This document shows, in pieces, positions 14,400 through 23,233 of a stretch of DNA of 33,872 bases. The notes beneath the pieces are model-generated. The model searched no databases, was not told the origin of the DNA, and was given only the letters and a program-made list of their open reading frames with translations. The DNA lies in NCBI GenBank assembly GCA_047606825.1, contig JASGDY010000027.1, positions 1-33,872 of the forward strand. Direction: 5' to 3'. This DNA is from Rhizosphaericola sp047606825 (GTDB lineage Bacteria > Bacteroidota > Bacteroidia > Chitinophagales > Chitinophagaceae). Made by a program: the position numbers and the translations under genes. Every line of letters starts with the position of its first letter. Position 1 is the stretch's first letter.

Positions 14400-14843
14400 T
14401 TAATTGTCCCACGGTGCTGTACCTTCTACGGTAAGCCCCATGCTGCGCGCGGTGCCAGCGATCTGTTTCATGGCACTTTCGACCGTGAAGGAGTTGAGGT
14501 CGGGCATTTTGTCTTCTGCAATCGCTTTTACCTGATCCCAAGTGACCTTGCCTACCTTGATACGGTTACTTTCCTTAGAACCTTTCTTGATTTTGGCAGC
14601 TTCCAAAAGTTGGATGGATGCGGGAGCTGTTTTGATGACGAAGTCAAACGACTTGTCGGAATAGACCGTGATAAGAACCGGCAACACCTTGCCTGGCTTA
14701 TCTTGCGTCCTTGCATTGAACTGTTTGCAGAATTCCATGATGTTGACACCTTTGGAACCCAGTGCAGGACCGACGGGAGGTGCAGGATTGGCTTGTCCAC
14801 CTTTTACCTGCAACTTTACAAATCCTGAGATTTCTTTTGCCAT
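14400..14843 (-). CDS. rplK: 50S ribosomal protein L11
   Basis: Binds the GTPase-associated centre of 23S rRNA. The start is placed at MAKEISGFVKLQVKGGQA, as in the family, discarding 17 codons of upstream open frame. The product is 147 residues. It has the N-terminal PAPPVGPALGSKGVNIMEFCKQFN with the conserved proline pair, FDFVIKTAPASIQLLEAAKI, and a C-terminal GTARSMGLTVEG. It is the first gene of an rplK-rplA-rplJ-rplL cluster; no nusG or secE lies upstream. A -7 box at 14928-14936 gives a leader of about 75 bases. Confidence 0.97.
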   Translation of the reverse strand: MAKEISGFVKLQVKGGQANPAPPVGPALGSKGVNIMEFCKQFNARTQDKPGKVLPVLITVYSDKSFDFVIKTAPASIQLLEAAKIKKGSKESNRIKVGKVTWDQVKAIAEDKMPDLNSFTVESAMKQIAGTARSMGLTVEGTAPWDN

Positions 14844-14904
14844 TTTTAAAAAATTTTTGGTTAAAACGTTCCGGCATTGAGCCGAAACTCCCAAACAGAA
14901 TATC

Positions 14905-14936
14905 TGCCCAAAAGGGCATTTGGGGCTGCAAAGGTA
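14905..14936 (-). promoter_or_regulatory. rplK promoter -7 box and leader hairpin
   Basis: The minus strand has TACCTTTGC (14928-14936). It is followed a few bases downstream by a small hairpin, TGCCC-tttt-GGGCA (14905-14918), near the expected transcript start. Confidence 0.45.
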
Positions 14937-14999
14937 TAAAATATCGGAAATAAAAAAATATTTGTTTTGGCTTGTGCCGATTTAGGCAATAAGGTGAGG

Positions 15000-15626
15000 T
15001 TATTTTTTCCCTTTTCTCGCCTGCCGTTCCAGCCTTATCCGTTCCAAATATTTGATATCTTCCATGTCTTTGACGCGCATCGAGGACGCCTTGGTCTTCA
15101 ATAAGTCTTCGTAACTCAAAAAGTAAAACGTTACGCCTTGCGTTTCCAACGTTTCCTTTCTGGTATATGCATCATCAAAATCATATAGTCCAGAGACATC
15201 GGCAAGTATCTCAATCTTCCGTAAGCTGAAATCCTCGTCCTGAAGTTTGACTACGTCATTTCCCCTTAGGTACACGCCTTCCAAAATCGAAGTGTCATAG
15301 CCAAATTCGTTGATGGCATCCAACAGTTTTTCGCTGTTTTTGGAATCCGGATTCGCCCAGATGTCCATGTCGTGGGACGTGCGCGGATAGCCGTGGAAGT
15401 TGACGGCAAAGCCTCCAATCAGCAAATATTGTACTTTGTGCTTGTTGAGCAGTGCAACAAACCTTAGGTAAAAATCGTCGGACAGGTTCATAAAACTGTT
15501 GTCGTTTTTAATCCAATGGGACTGCAGGTACAGCAAGCCGACTATCCTTTCCTCCGCGGAAGAAGCGGCATACGCGACGATTTCCTTTTGTTCGTCATCA
15601 ATCCTATCAATAAAAATGCGTTTCAT
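15000..15626 (-). CDS. nucleotidyltransferase-fold protein (MNT/AbiEii-like)
   Basis: 208 residues. The central part reads HKVQYLLIGGFAVNFHGY followed by RTSHDMDIW: the GG-x-A ... D-x-D core of the Pol-beta/MNT nucleotidyltransferase superfamily, with the Asp pair in DMDIW. Later comes FYFLSYEDLLKTKASSMR with KDMEDIKYL, as in the AbiEii-like and related standalone enzymes that modify nucleic acid or act as toxins. A 40-residue N-terminal region precedes the domain. It faces away from a DUF6922-like gene (frameshifted here), a type of small protein I recall near such enzymes. A toxin role is possible but only inferred. Confidence 0.7.
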   Translation of the reverse strand: MKRIFIDRIDDEQKEIVAYAASSAEERIVGLLYLQSHWIKNDNSFMNLSDDFYLRFVALLNKHKVQYLLIGGFAVNFHGYPRTSHDMDIWANPDSKNSEKLLDAINEFGYDTSILEGVYLRGNDVVKLQDEDFSLRKIEILADVSGLYDFDDAYTRKETLETQGVTFYFLSYEDLLKTKASSMRVKDMEDIKYLERIRLERQARKGKK

Positions 15627-15738
15627 CTGTTCCGTTTTTCCATTGCCCAGACCTGCTGAATCTTGTCACAATGATAAGATTTTTTTGCTTCACAAAAATG
15701 GACACGCAACTATAATCCCAATTTTCTACGTTTGGAAC

Positions 15739-16048
15739 ATGGGCCGAGAAACTACCGTCAACGACTTTTCCAAACATCTCTTTTGGGACGCCCGCCTGAA
15801 GACTTTTGACTTGTGGGAGCATCGGGCGCAAATGATATACAAAATGTGGAATACCGCTGCCGAAAGACAGGAAACAACTGTATGGAATGGAGGAGGACAT
15901 CAAAAACGTTACGCTCCGGCTACGCAGTCTGACCCCAGTTACACTTTCGTTCCTTTCCACGGTTTCCAAGATTGGCAAAAACGAATTTAGGTGCTACAAA
16001 CACAGACAATTTACTACAGGAGGCCTGGAACGCCTAAACAACATCTAA
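15739..16048 (+). pseudogene. DUF6922-like small protein gene, frameshifted
   Basis: Two frames together make a plausible protein of about 100 residues. The first reads MGRETTVNDFSKHLFWDARL then DLWEHRAQMIYK, resembling the LFWD...KH...I start of DUF6922-like Bacteroidota proteins. From about 15845-15860 the sequence makes sense one frame over: KDRKQLYGMEEDIKNVTLRL, then TPVTLSFLSTVSKI, ending FRCYKHRQFTTGGLERLNNI with a stop at 16046-16048. The junction lies around ACAAAATGTGGAATA, where one extra base would explain the shift. The + frame as written instead ends at 15990. It overlaps the end of the rsmB-like gene by 4 bases, tail to tail. Confidence 0.45.
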
Positions 16049-17199
16049 CCCATTTTCCGCAGCAGACAACCGTACAGCGTGTCTGCATTATGTTCAGTAC
16101 CGAGCAGCAACTGACGCTTGACGACGGACAATGGCAGGCTTGCCGTCAACTGCTCGACAACCCCGTCGTCCTCCTCCTTAAACAAAGAACAAGTGATGTA
16201 CAAGAGATAACCGCCGACCTTGACCTGTTGGGCAATCCGTCGTGCGATGGACAACTGCAACATGCTGGTGGACGACAGCGAACCTTTGTCAAAAAAATAC
16301 ATCTCCTCCGGCGTGCGCGCCCATGTACCCGAACCCGAACACGGCGCGTCGCAAACCACCAAGTCAAACATGTCCTGCATCTCAAACGGCTGCGACAAAT
16401 TCTGCACAAAATATTTCTGTACATTCACGCCCGCTTCCTGCATCCGTTTTTTGTGGTTTTGGAGACTGGACCGCCGCAGGTCGGAAACCACCGTCTTGGC
16501 TTTGGGATAATGGTCGCGCAGCAACAGCGTCTTTCCTCCACTGGCAGCACAGCAGTCCCAAAGCGAACATATATCGCCATCCGGGAAAAAAGTGGTGACC
16601 GACTGTGAATTGAAATCCTGCACCACCACGTCCCGGTTGACTTTGAAAAGCTGGTCTATGGCGATCCTGGACTTGAGCGCAACCGCATTTTCGCCGACGA
16701 GTTGGTACGCGACGGCGTTTTTTTCCAATATGTCCAGCACGGCTTTCTGCTTTCCAGGCCTTATCCTAAGGAAAACGTCGGGTTGACGCAGCAGGCTTTT
16801 GTTGAGTGCTGCAATGTCGATATCCGACACCAACAGTGCGGCAAAAGGGAAAATATCCTCCAAACGAAAACCACACGCGACTTGCATATATTGGATTTTG
16901 GCATCCAAGTCTCTTGTCCGCAACCAGCCTTCCGGCAGGTAGTCGCCCAACGTTTCCACATCGTCCGTGCAGAGATAGACCGCAATCGGCAGTTTTTCCG
17001 CCATTTCCAGATTGGGCAGCGCGTTGCCCAAACGATAAAAACAGTAACAAAAATGGCTAATCCACTTCCGATCCCTGGAACCGTGTTTCTTGTTTTCGGA
17101 AAAATACTGTCTGAGAAAATGCTGCAAGGGCATTTCCTTGTGGTACGATGCCAGCAACTTGCAAGCCGTGTTGTGGTAACTGAAATATCGGTTGGACAT
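16045..17199 (-). CDS. RsmB/NOP-family rRNA cytosine-C5 methyltransferase
   Basis: SAM-dependent m5C methyltransferase, 384 residues. The N-terminal half is a poorly conserved RNA-binding region. From residue 214 comes motif I WDCCAASGGKT (SAM binding), then VVSDLRRSSL. Motif IV is CDAPCSGSGTWARTPE with Cys287, and motif VI is YITCSLFKEEDD with Cys337, the nucleophile; both cysteines of the RsmB mechanism are present. It lacks the extended C-terminal PUA-like region of some relatives. The target is probably 16S rRNA, but the exact position (C967 or other) cannot be told. It is convergent with the DUF6922-like gene and divergent from cutC. Confidence 0.9.
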   Translation of the reverse strand: MSNRYFSYHNTACKLLASYHKEMPLQHFLRQYFSENKKHGSRDRKWISHFCYCFYRLGNALPNLEMAEKLPIAVYLCTDDVETLGDYLPEGWLRTRDLDAKIQYMQVACGFRLEDIFPFAALLVSDIDIAALNKSLLRQPDVFLRIRPGKQKAVLDILEKNAVAYQLVGENAVALKSRIAIDQLFKVNRDVVVQDFNSQSVTTFFPDGDICSLWDCCAASGGKTLLLRDHYPKAKTVVSDLRRSSLQNHKKRMQEAGVNVQKYFVQNLSQPFEMQDMFDLVVCDAPCSGSGTWARTPEEMYFFDKGSLSSTSMLQLSIARRIAQQVKVGGYLLYITCSLFKEEDDGVVEQLTASLPLSVVKRQLLLGTEHNADTLYGCLLRKMG

Positions 17200-17335
17200 A
17201 CGGCAAAGGTCTGCAATAATCCGCTATTTTTGGCGGCAGGAAATCAACAGACCCATTCCTTTGGAAAAATAGAATACAGAACCCCAACGAATCGCAACGC
17301 TGTGTCGTTGGGATTCAAAAAACAAAAAATACAAG

Positions 17336-18058
17336 ATGAACATTTTAGAAATCGCTGTTTTCAATATTGAATCTGCCATCGCCGCCGAAAAAGCGGGCGC
17401 AGACCGCATCGAGCTATGCGAAAACCCTTACGATGGCGGCACGACCCCGTCCTACGGGACGCTGAAAACCATCCGCGAAAAAATCCACATTCCCGTATTT
17501 CCGATTATCCGTCCGCGGGGTGGCGACTTCCTGTATTCGGATGCGGAATTTGAGGTGATGAAACAGGATCTGCAAACGGCGAAAGAGTTTGGGTTTACTG
17601 GTGCAGTCATTGGACTTTTGCATCCCGACGGAACGATTGATACCGCACGTACAAAGGAACTGGTCGCCATTGGCGGCAATATGCAGTTGACGTTCCACCG
17701 CGCCTTTGACCGCTGCAAAAATCCTTTGCAGGCATTGGAAGACATCGTCCAAACCGGTTGCGCCCGCATACTGACCAGCGGACAACATCCCAACGTCAAC
17801 AACGCCAAAGCCCTCATCAAAACCCTTGTCCAAAGAGCCGACAACCGCATCATCATCCTTCCCGGCAGCGGCGTGCGCAGCCAGGGTTTGCAGTCGCTCG
17901 CATCGGAAACCGGCGCGGTCGAGTTCCATTCCTCCGCTCGCACAGAATTACCGTCGCTTATGGCTTTTACCGTTCCGACGATGCAGGAAACCTTGACCAA
18001 TACTTTTGTGGATATAGACGAAATAAAGAAAATGAAAGAGACATTGAGGGATTCCTAA
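17336..18058 (+). CDS. cutC: CutC family protein
   Basis: 240-residue TIM-barrel protein of the CutC family; long described as copper homeostasis, though the enzymatic role is unsettled. Signatures are EIAVFNIESAIAAEKAGADR with IELCEN, GGTTPSYG, the IIRPRGGDFLYS stretch, LTFHRAFD, ARILTSGQ and IILPGSGV. The ATG start at 17336 matches family N-termini. A possible hairpin (CCCAACGA 17283-17290 with TCGTTGGG 17305-17312) lies in the short upstream gap. No copper-transport neighbours are present, so the name does not reveal a local function. Confidence 0.93.
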   Translation: MNILEIAVFNIESAIAAEKAGADRIELCENPYDGGTTPSYGTLKTIREKIHIPVFPIIRPRGGDFLYSDAEFEVMKQDLQTAKEFGFTGAVIGLLHPDGTIDTARTKELVAIGGNMQLTFHRAFDRCKNPLQALEDIVQTGCARILTSGQHPNVNNAKALIKTLVQRADNRIIILPGSGVRSQGLQSLASETGAVEFHSSARTELPSLMAFTVPTMQETLTNTFVDIDEIKKMKETLRDS

Positions 18059-18159
18059 GCTTGATGCATCTCAGGCGGCTCCTTTTCCCTTTTTTAATTG
18101 TATTTCATACAAAAGCATATTTTTGTACGATACATTTTGACCATCATTAAAAAACCAGA

Positions 18160-21100
18160 ATGAACAAAGGACTGTTGTTTTTACTGACCTGTTGGGCGGC
18201 GACCCATGCACACGCACAATCCCGTCCCGACTGGGAAAACCCGGAAGTGTTTGCCATCAACAAAGAAAATACGCGGGCGACCTCGCTGCCTTATCCTACG
18301 GAGGCTTTGGCGGCCAGGAACGACTATGCCTCGTCGCCCTATTTCAAGTCCCTGAACGGCAACTGGCAGTTCTATTGGGTCGGAAAAATCGCGGACGTTC
18401 CCTCACATTTTTATGAAGAAAACTACAAGGCGGACAGCCTTTCCACTCACAAAAAAGGGATGCCCAACCAGATAGAAGGCCGTTCGGGCTGGACGACCAT
18501 ACCTGTGCCGGGCAACTGGGAATTTAACGGTTTTGGGATTCCGATGTATGTCAATACAGGCTTTGGCTTTTCCGCAAAACCGCCATTTATCGACCGCGAT
18601 TTTTCACCGACGGGCACCTACCGACATCCTTTTGACATTCCGCAAAACTGGGATGGGCGCAAGGTGTTCCTGCATTTTGAAGGTGGCACCAACTCCATGT
18701 ACGTCTGGGTCAACGGCAAAAAAGTAGGCTATACCGAAAACGCGAAAAGCCCCGCCGAATTTGACATTACACCTTACATCCGCACTGGCAACAATCTCTT
18801 GGCATGCGAAGTACACAAGTTCAGCGACGGCTCTTACATGGAAGATCAGGACATGTGGCGGCTTGGCGGCATCAACCGCAGCGTCTACCTGTACAGCACG
18901 GCGCAGACGCGCATACAGGATTTCTTTGCCCATGCCGACCTCGACGCCAACTATAAAAACGGCCTGTTCAGCACCGACGTCAAAATACAGAATTACAGCA
19001 ATGCTCCTGCCCCCGAAACAGTGGAAGTAAGCGTGCTGGACAAAGCCGGGAAAAAGGTATTTTCCCAAACAAAAAAAATCAACGCAACACCCAGCACTAT
19101 TGACTCCCTTTGGTTTGAGGGTACGGTAAAAACGCCGTTGCAATGGACAGCCGAAACGCCCAACCTCTACAATATGCTCATCACGTTGAAAAACGACAAA
19201 GGCAACCTCGTAGAGGCGACCTCGCACCGCATCGGTTTTAGGAAAGTGGAAATCAAGGACGGGCAGGTATTCATCAACGGCAAAAAAGTGTTGTTCAAAG
19301 GTGTCAACCTCCACGAGTTCAATACCAATACCGGACAAGTGGTCGATTCGACGGTGATGCTCCGGAACATACAATTGTTCAAAGAACTGAATATCAACGC
19401 CGTGCGCACCTCTCATTATCCGCAACAGTCTTTGTGGTACAAGCTCTGCGACCAATACGGCATCTATCTGGTGGACGAGGACAACCTCGAATCGCATGGC
19501 CTTGGTTACGGCCCGGACAATGTTTCCAACTTCCCCGAATGGCAGGCGGCGCACCTTGACCGCATGAAAAGGCTCATCGAAAGGGACAAAAACCACGCGT
19601 CGGTCATCTTCTGGTCCCTGGGCAACGAAGCGAGCAACGGCAAGGCGTTCTATACCATGTACGACTGGGCAAAAGCCCGCGACAAAAGCCGCCCCGTCCA
19701 ATACGAACAGGCTTACCAGCGCGACCGCAACACCGACATTATCTGCCACATGTACCCGTCTTGGGAAAGTATGCAGCGCGATGCCAAAAAAGACCTCGGC
19801 CGTCCTTACATCATGTGCGAATACGCGCACGCGATGGGCAACAGCATGGGCAATTTCCAGGAATATTGGGACCTGATACGCACCAGCAAAAATATGCAGG
19901 GCGGTTTCATCTGGGAATGGTACAACCACGGCTACAAGACCAAGGACGAACAGGGCCGCGAATATTGGGCTTACGGCGGCGACTTGTTTGGGTACAACCG
20001 ACTGAACGAAGGCAATTTCTGCATCGACGGCATCATCTCGCCCGACCAGCAATATCTGCCACACACCCATATCGTCAAAAAGGTGTACCAAAATATTTTG
20101 TTTGAGGCCAAAGACCTGAACAACGGCGTATTGACGGTCAAAAATGATTTTAAATTTATCTCCATCACGCCCAAAGACTATACGTTCAAATGGGTTTTGT
20201 TGAAAAATGGTGTAAGCAGCGATTCCGGTAACTTCAACGTCGCCATTCCAGCCGACTCCAAGACGGACGTGAAGCTCAACCTCCCGAACATCGATACGGA
20301 AGCCGGAACGGAATATTACTTGCAGGTATTTGCCAATACCAAGGAAGCGACACACTTTTTGCCAGCAGGATTTGAAAGTGCCAAAGGTGAATTTGCATTG
20401 AACGGCAACAACTATTTTTCCCAAGCAAAAGCCGACGGCAACGCCGTGGAAAAGAAAGAAGACGGCGACAAACTGACGCTTTCCGCCAACGGCATTTCCT
20501 ACGAATTTTACAAAAACGAACGCGGACTTGCGGGCATTAAAAGTTCAGCCGGATGGTTGTTTGGGCGACTACCCAAAATCAATTTCTGGCGCGCCCCGAC
20601 GGACAATGATTATGGCTCCGGTGAACAAAACAACCTCCGCATCTGGGATGCGGCTTCCCATGCACAAAAAACAACTTTTAAAGGCTTGGACGAAAAAGAC
20701 GGCACGGTTGCCTTGAACTATGAAATCAAACCGCTCGGTATTGACGCTATCGTCAACGTCGCCTACACCGTCAACAAAGACGGAAGCCTTACCATAACGC
20801 CTCACTACACAGCGCAGTCCGACGAACTACCGGAAATGATGCGTTTTGGTATGAACATGGAAGTTTCCGACCAATACAACAATTTCACTTGGTATGGCCG
20901 AGGCCCTTGGGAAAACTACGTGGACCGCAAAGAAGACGCTTTCATGGGCATCTGGAAAGGCGACGTCAAAGACCAGGCATTTGCGTACTACCGTCCGCAG
21001 GAAGCCGGCAACAAAACCGACGTGCGCTGGCTCACACTGACAGACAAAGACGGCAAAGGCATCCGAATCACGGGCGCGCAACCGCTGTCCATGAGCGCGA

Positions 21101-21312
21101 CCAACCACCGCACGGAAGACTGGGACGCGGGTACGACCAAGAAGCAACAGCACCCTTCGGACATCCTGCCCGCTGACCGCGTAATCCTGAATGTGGACTT
21201 GTTCCAGCGCGGCGTCGGCGGTCTCAATTCCTGGGGAGCCAAGCCGCTCGACCAATACCGCTTCAAGGCCAAAGATTACCAATACAGCTATACGATACAA
21301 GTATTGCAGTGA
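18160..21312 (+). CDS. exported GH2 beta-galactosidase (LacZ type)
   Basis: 1050 residues, with a signal peptide (MNKGLLFLLTCWAATHAHA-Q) that sends it to the periplasm or cell surface, unlike cytosolic E. coli LacZ. Domain order is: sugar-binding jelly roll (GYTENAKSPAEFDITPYI, DQDMWRLGGINR), immunoglobulin-like domains, and a TIM barrel. The acid/base is Glu490 in SLGNEASNG and the nucleophile Glu554 in MCEYAHAMGNSMG. GGFIWEWYNHGY and GDLFGY follow, then the beta-galactosidase small-chain domain (NFWRAPTDNDYGSG) and the WYGRGPWENY strand. It probably hydrolyses terminal beta-galactosides of plant or algal glycans. No SusC/SusD or regulator adjoins it, so it is not in an obvious polysaccharide-utilisation locus. 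Confidence 0.95.
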   Translation: MNKGLLFLLTCWAATHAHAQSRPDWENPEVFAINKENTRATSLPYPTEALAARNDYASSPYFKSLNGNWQFYWVGKIADVPSHFYEENYKADSLSTHKKGMPNQIEGRSGWTTIPVPGNWEFNGFGIPMYVNTGFGFSAKPPFIDRDFSPTGTYRHPFDIPQNWDGRKVFLHFEGGTNSMYVWVNGKKVGYTENAKSPAEFDITPYIRTGNNLLACEVHKFSDGSYMEDQDMWRLGGINRSVYLYSTAQTRIQDFFAHADLDANYKNGLFSTDVKIQNYSNAPAPETVEVSVLDKAGKKVFSQTKKINATPSTIDSLWFEGTVKTPLQWTAETPNLYNMLITLKNDKGNLVEATSHRIGFRKVEIKDGQVFINGKKVLFKGVNLHEFNTNTGQVVDSTVMLRNIQLFKELNINAVRTSHYPQQSLWYKLCDQYGIYLVDEDNLESHGLGYGPDNVSNFPEWQAAHLDRMKRLIERDKNHASVIFWSLGNEASNGKAFYTMYDWAKARDKSRPVQYEQAYQRDRNTDIICHMYPSWESMQRDAKKDLGRPYIMCEYAHAMGNSMGNFQEYWDLIRTSKNMQGGFIWEWYNHGYKTKDEQGREYWAYGGDLFGYNRLNEGNFCIDGIISPDQQYLPHTHIVKKVYQNILFEAKDLNNGVLTVKNDFKFISITPKDYTFKWVLLKNGVSSDSGNFNVAIPADSKTDVKLNLPNIDTEAGTEYYLQVFANTKEATHFLPAGFESAKGEFALNGNNYFSQAKADGNAVEKKEDGDKLTLSANGISYEFYKNERGLAGIKSSAGWLFGRLPKINFWRAPTDNDYGSGEQNNLRIWDAASHAQKTTFKGLDEKDGTVALNYEIKPLGIDAIVNVAYTVNKDGSLTITPHYTAQSDELPEMMRFGMNMEVSDQYNNFTWYGRGPWENYVDRKEDAFMGIWKGDVKDQAFAYYRPQEAGNKTDVRWLTLTDKDGKGIRITGAQPLSMSATNHRTEDWDAGTTKKQQHPSDILPADRVILNVDLFQRGVGGLNSWGAKPLDQYRFKAKDYQYSYTIQVLQ

Positions 21313-21315
21313 GTA

Positions 21316-21456
21316 CTTAGAGACTGTTTGAGTTAGGTTTTTCTGTACGTTTTTATATCCTTCCAAGACATAAAAACGCGTATTCCTTCCCGCACAATCC
21401 CCGCCGCAGCGGAGAACTGTGCGGAGAAGAAAATAAATAACTCAAACAGCTTCTTA
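21316..21456. repeat. ~140-bp intergenic repeat, copy B
   Basis: Starts CTTAGAGACTGTTTGAGTTA and ends TAACTCAAACAGCTTCTTA, so the ends form an inverted repeat of about 17-20 bases. Between lie a TTTTTATATCC...AAGACATAAAAA pairing and a GC-rich palindrome (CCGCACAATCCCCGCCG ... GCGGAGAACTGTGCGG, with mismatches). It begins four bases after the beta-galactosidase stop codon. Confidence 0.85.
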
Positions 21457-21467
21457 ACATAACACAG

Positions 21468-21498
21468 AAACGGCTATACTAAAAATATAGCCGTTTTT
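21468..21498 (+). terminator. terminator downstream of the beta-galactosidase
   Basis: Arms AAACGGCTATA (21468-21478) and TATAGCCGTTT (21486-21496) are followed by T. It lies just after repeat copy B. Confidence 0.75.
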
Positions 21499-21612
21499 CG
21501 TAACTTTAGGGTCAGTTTTTTTGTTTCAAGTACCATTACCCTCCTATCGTTGAGCAGTAAGCCCAGCGACCGCGAAGCAGCCAACATAGGTGAACAAAGC
21601 TAAATGGCTTAC

Positions 21613-21690
21613 ACGCGTTTTCCTTCCCCATACAAAGCCTCGGTTGTCCCGGCCAAGGCGATAGGAAGCTGTGCGGCGAAAAATACGGTT
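21613..21690. repeat. possible degenerate copy of the ~140-bp repeat core
   Basis: The segment reads GCGTTTTCCTTCCCCATACA ... then GGAAGCTGTGCGGCGAAAAA, in the same order as the ATTCCTTCCCGCACA and CTGTGCGGAGAAGAAAA parts of the full repeats. The palindrome is decayed. Apart from this, the terminator and the coaE promoter, the 420-base gap shows no gene. Confidence 0.3.
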
Positions 21691-21714
21691 TTCCGTTTTT
21701 TGTTTTTACTTTTC

Positions 21715-21722
21715 TACTTTTG
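21715..21722 (+). promoter_or_regulatory. -7 box of coaE
   Basis: TACTTTTG ends 10 bases before the coaE ATG, implying a leader of only a few bases. Confidence 0.4.
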
Positions 21723-21732
21723 ACTTAACAAT

Positions 21733-22341
21733 ATGCTAAAAATAGGACTGACAGGTGGTATCGGAAGTGGGAAATCAACGGTTGCCAAGATATTCCAAGT
21801 ATTGGGCATCCCGGTTTTCGATGCGGACTCCATCGCCAAAAACATCATGAACGAGGACGAGGAACTGAAAAAAAAACTGGTCTGGCACTTCGGTGCGGAG
21901 ACCTACAGTGACGGCGTACTTAACCGTAAATATCTGGCAAGTATCGTTTTTGCGGACAACCACCAACTGGAAATCCTCAACAGCCTAGTGCATCCCGCGA
22001 CCATCCAGGCAGCGAAAAACTGGATGGACAGCCAAACATCACCTTACACGGTCAAGGAAGCCGCCCTGCTCTTCGAGTCTGGAACGGCGGGCGACCTCGA
22101 CATGATCGTGGGTGTGTACTCTCCGCTCCACATGCGGCTGCAACGTGTCGCCGCACGCGACGCCTCCAATATCGAAGATGTCAAAAAACGGATGCGCAAC
22201 CAAATCAACGAAACCTTGAAGATGAAACTCTGCGACGTCGTGCTGTACAACGACGAACAGCAACTCTTGGTGCCGCAGGTATTGGAACTACATAAAAAAT
22301 TATTAAATTTAGCAAACGAACAAAATGACGTTTACGTATAA
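21733..22341 (+). CDS. coaE: dephospho-CoA kinase
   Basis: Last step of coenzyme A synthesis: phosphorylates the 3'-hydroxyl of dephospho-CoA with ATP. The 202-residue protein has the P-loop GGIGSGKS (8-15) at the extreme N-terminus and FDADSIAKNIM. LVHPATIQAAKNW and EAALLFESG (substrate-binding lid region) follow, then RVAARD and MRNQINETLK. The length is normal. It is probably a single gene; the next gene starts about 100 bases later with its own leader. Confidence 0.95.
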   Translation: MLKIGLTGGIGSGKSTVAKIFQVLGIPVFDADSIAKNIMNEDEELKKKLVWHFGAETYSDGVLNRKYLASIVFADNHQLEILNSLVHPATIQAAKNWMDSQTSPYTVKEAALLFESGTAGDLDMIVGVYSPLHMRLQRVAARDASNIEDVKKRMRNQINETLKMKLCDVVLYNDEQQLLVPQVLELHKKLLNLANEQNDVYV

Positions 22342-22443
22342 TCTATATTTGTAGAGAGCAAAAGATTGTTAAATACGGCAAGCGGCTTAATCCTTTACCC
22401 GTATTGGCTATCCAATGTAATAAACAACATTAAATCCTGATAC

Positions 22444-23097
22444 ATGAAAAAGTTTTTAGCATGGACATTAGTACCTGTGATGGCACTGTCTTTCGCCGCT
22501 TGCAGCACTTCCCAGTTGAGCTCTAGCTGGACAGCCAAGAATGCCTCCCAAACCAAATTCAACAAAATTTTGGTCTTGGGTCTCTTGAGCAAGAAGAATT
22601 ATATCGTCAAGACAAAGATGGAAGAGGAGCTAGTGAAAGACTTGGCTAAATATGGCGTCAATGCCACGGCTGCCAGTTCGGCCTACGAACCCAACTCCTT
22701 CGGCAAGCTCAACGAAACGGAAGCATTGGAAAAACTCCACAATGACGGTTATGACGGCGTCATCACTGTTGCCTTGGTCGACAAGGACAAAACCCAACGT
22801 TTTGTTCCCGGCGGATGGGGACCGGGATTCTATCCTTACTATGGTCGTTTTTGGGGATACTATTCTTTCTATTCACCCTGGGCTTGGGGTCCGGGCTGGG
22901 GAGGATACGGCGGCGGATACTACAACTCCACCAACTACGTATTTGAAACCAACCTGTACGATGTGACTTCCAACAATACGCTGTTGTACTCTGGCCAGTC
23001 CACTTCGTTTGACCCGTCTTCCGCCAACAACCTGGCCACAGACTATGCCCGTACCATCGTTAAAGACCTCCTCAAAAATGGTATCGTGAAACAATAG
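22444..23097 (+). CDS. lipoprotein with glycine/tyrosine/tryptophan-rich insert
   Basis: 217 residues. A signal peptide (MKKFLAWTLVPVMALSF) ends in a lipobox (AAC, Cys20), so it is membrane anchored. The N-terminal third contains FNKILVLGLLSKKNYI, KMEEELVKDLAKYG and YDGVITVALVDK, recalling the fold of DUF4136-like or other Bacteroidota lipoproteins. A low-complexity Gly/Tyr/Trp/Pro stretch of about 40 residues follows (GGWGPGFYPYYGRFWGYYS onward). The C-terminal part is YVFETNLYDV ... TDYARTIVKDLLKNGIV. No specific function can be assigned. It ends at a strong shared terminator. Confidence 0.7.
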   Translation: MKKFLAWTLVPVMALSFAACSTSQLSSSWTAKNASQTKFNKILVLGLLSKKNYIVKTKMEEELVKDLAKYGVNATAASSAYEPNSFGKLNETEALEKLHNDGYDGVITVALVDKDKTQRFVPGGWGPGFYPYYGRFWGYYSFYSPWAWGPGWGGYGGGYYNSTNYVFETNLYDVTSNNTLLYSGQSTSFDPSSANNLATDYARTIVKDLLKNGIVKQ

Positions 23098-23120
23098 TCT
23101 AGGTTAAAGAATCAATAATA

Positions 23121-23162
23121 AAAAAGCCGTTGCAGTAAGATGTCTTAGCGCAACGGCTTTTT
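23121..23162. terminator. bidirectional terminator between the lipoprotein gene and ispE
   Basis: A 13-base perfect stem pairs AAAAAGCCGTTGC (23121-23133) with GCAACGGCTTTTT (23150-23162). The loop itself contains TAAGA/TCTTA. A and T runs on the two sides fit termination from both directions. Confidence 0.85.
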
Positions 23163-23233
23163 ATATAGTATGTACCGCAAGGCAGGCATTGCTGGATTTG
23201 CGGACAACGATGGACTTGCAGCTAGTAACTCGC

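Noticed and set aside
15499..15738. Upstream extension of the DUF6922-like frame to an earlier start
   Set aside because: It would run antisense through the nucleotidyltransferase gene's 5' end and adds residues unlike the family; the ATG at 15739 fits the LFWD-type N-terminus.
16045..17199. Frameshift or truncation in the RsmB-like gene, because of its 4-base overlap with the neighbour
   Set aside because: All methyltransferase motifs are in order in one frame and the C-terminus looks complete; the overlap is a simple tail-to-tail arrangement.
18604..20424. 606-codon open frame on the minus strand
   Set aside because: Lies wholly antisense to the beta-galactosidase gene. Its translation is Val/Phe-rich without family motifs, as expected from the complement of a GC-biased gene.
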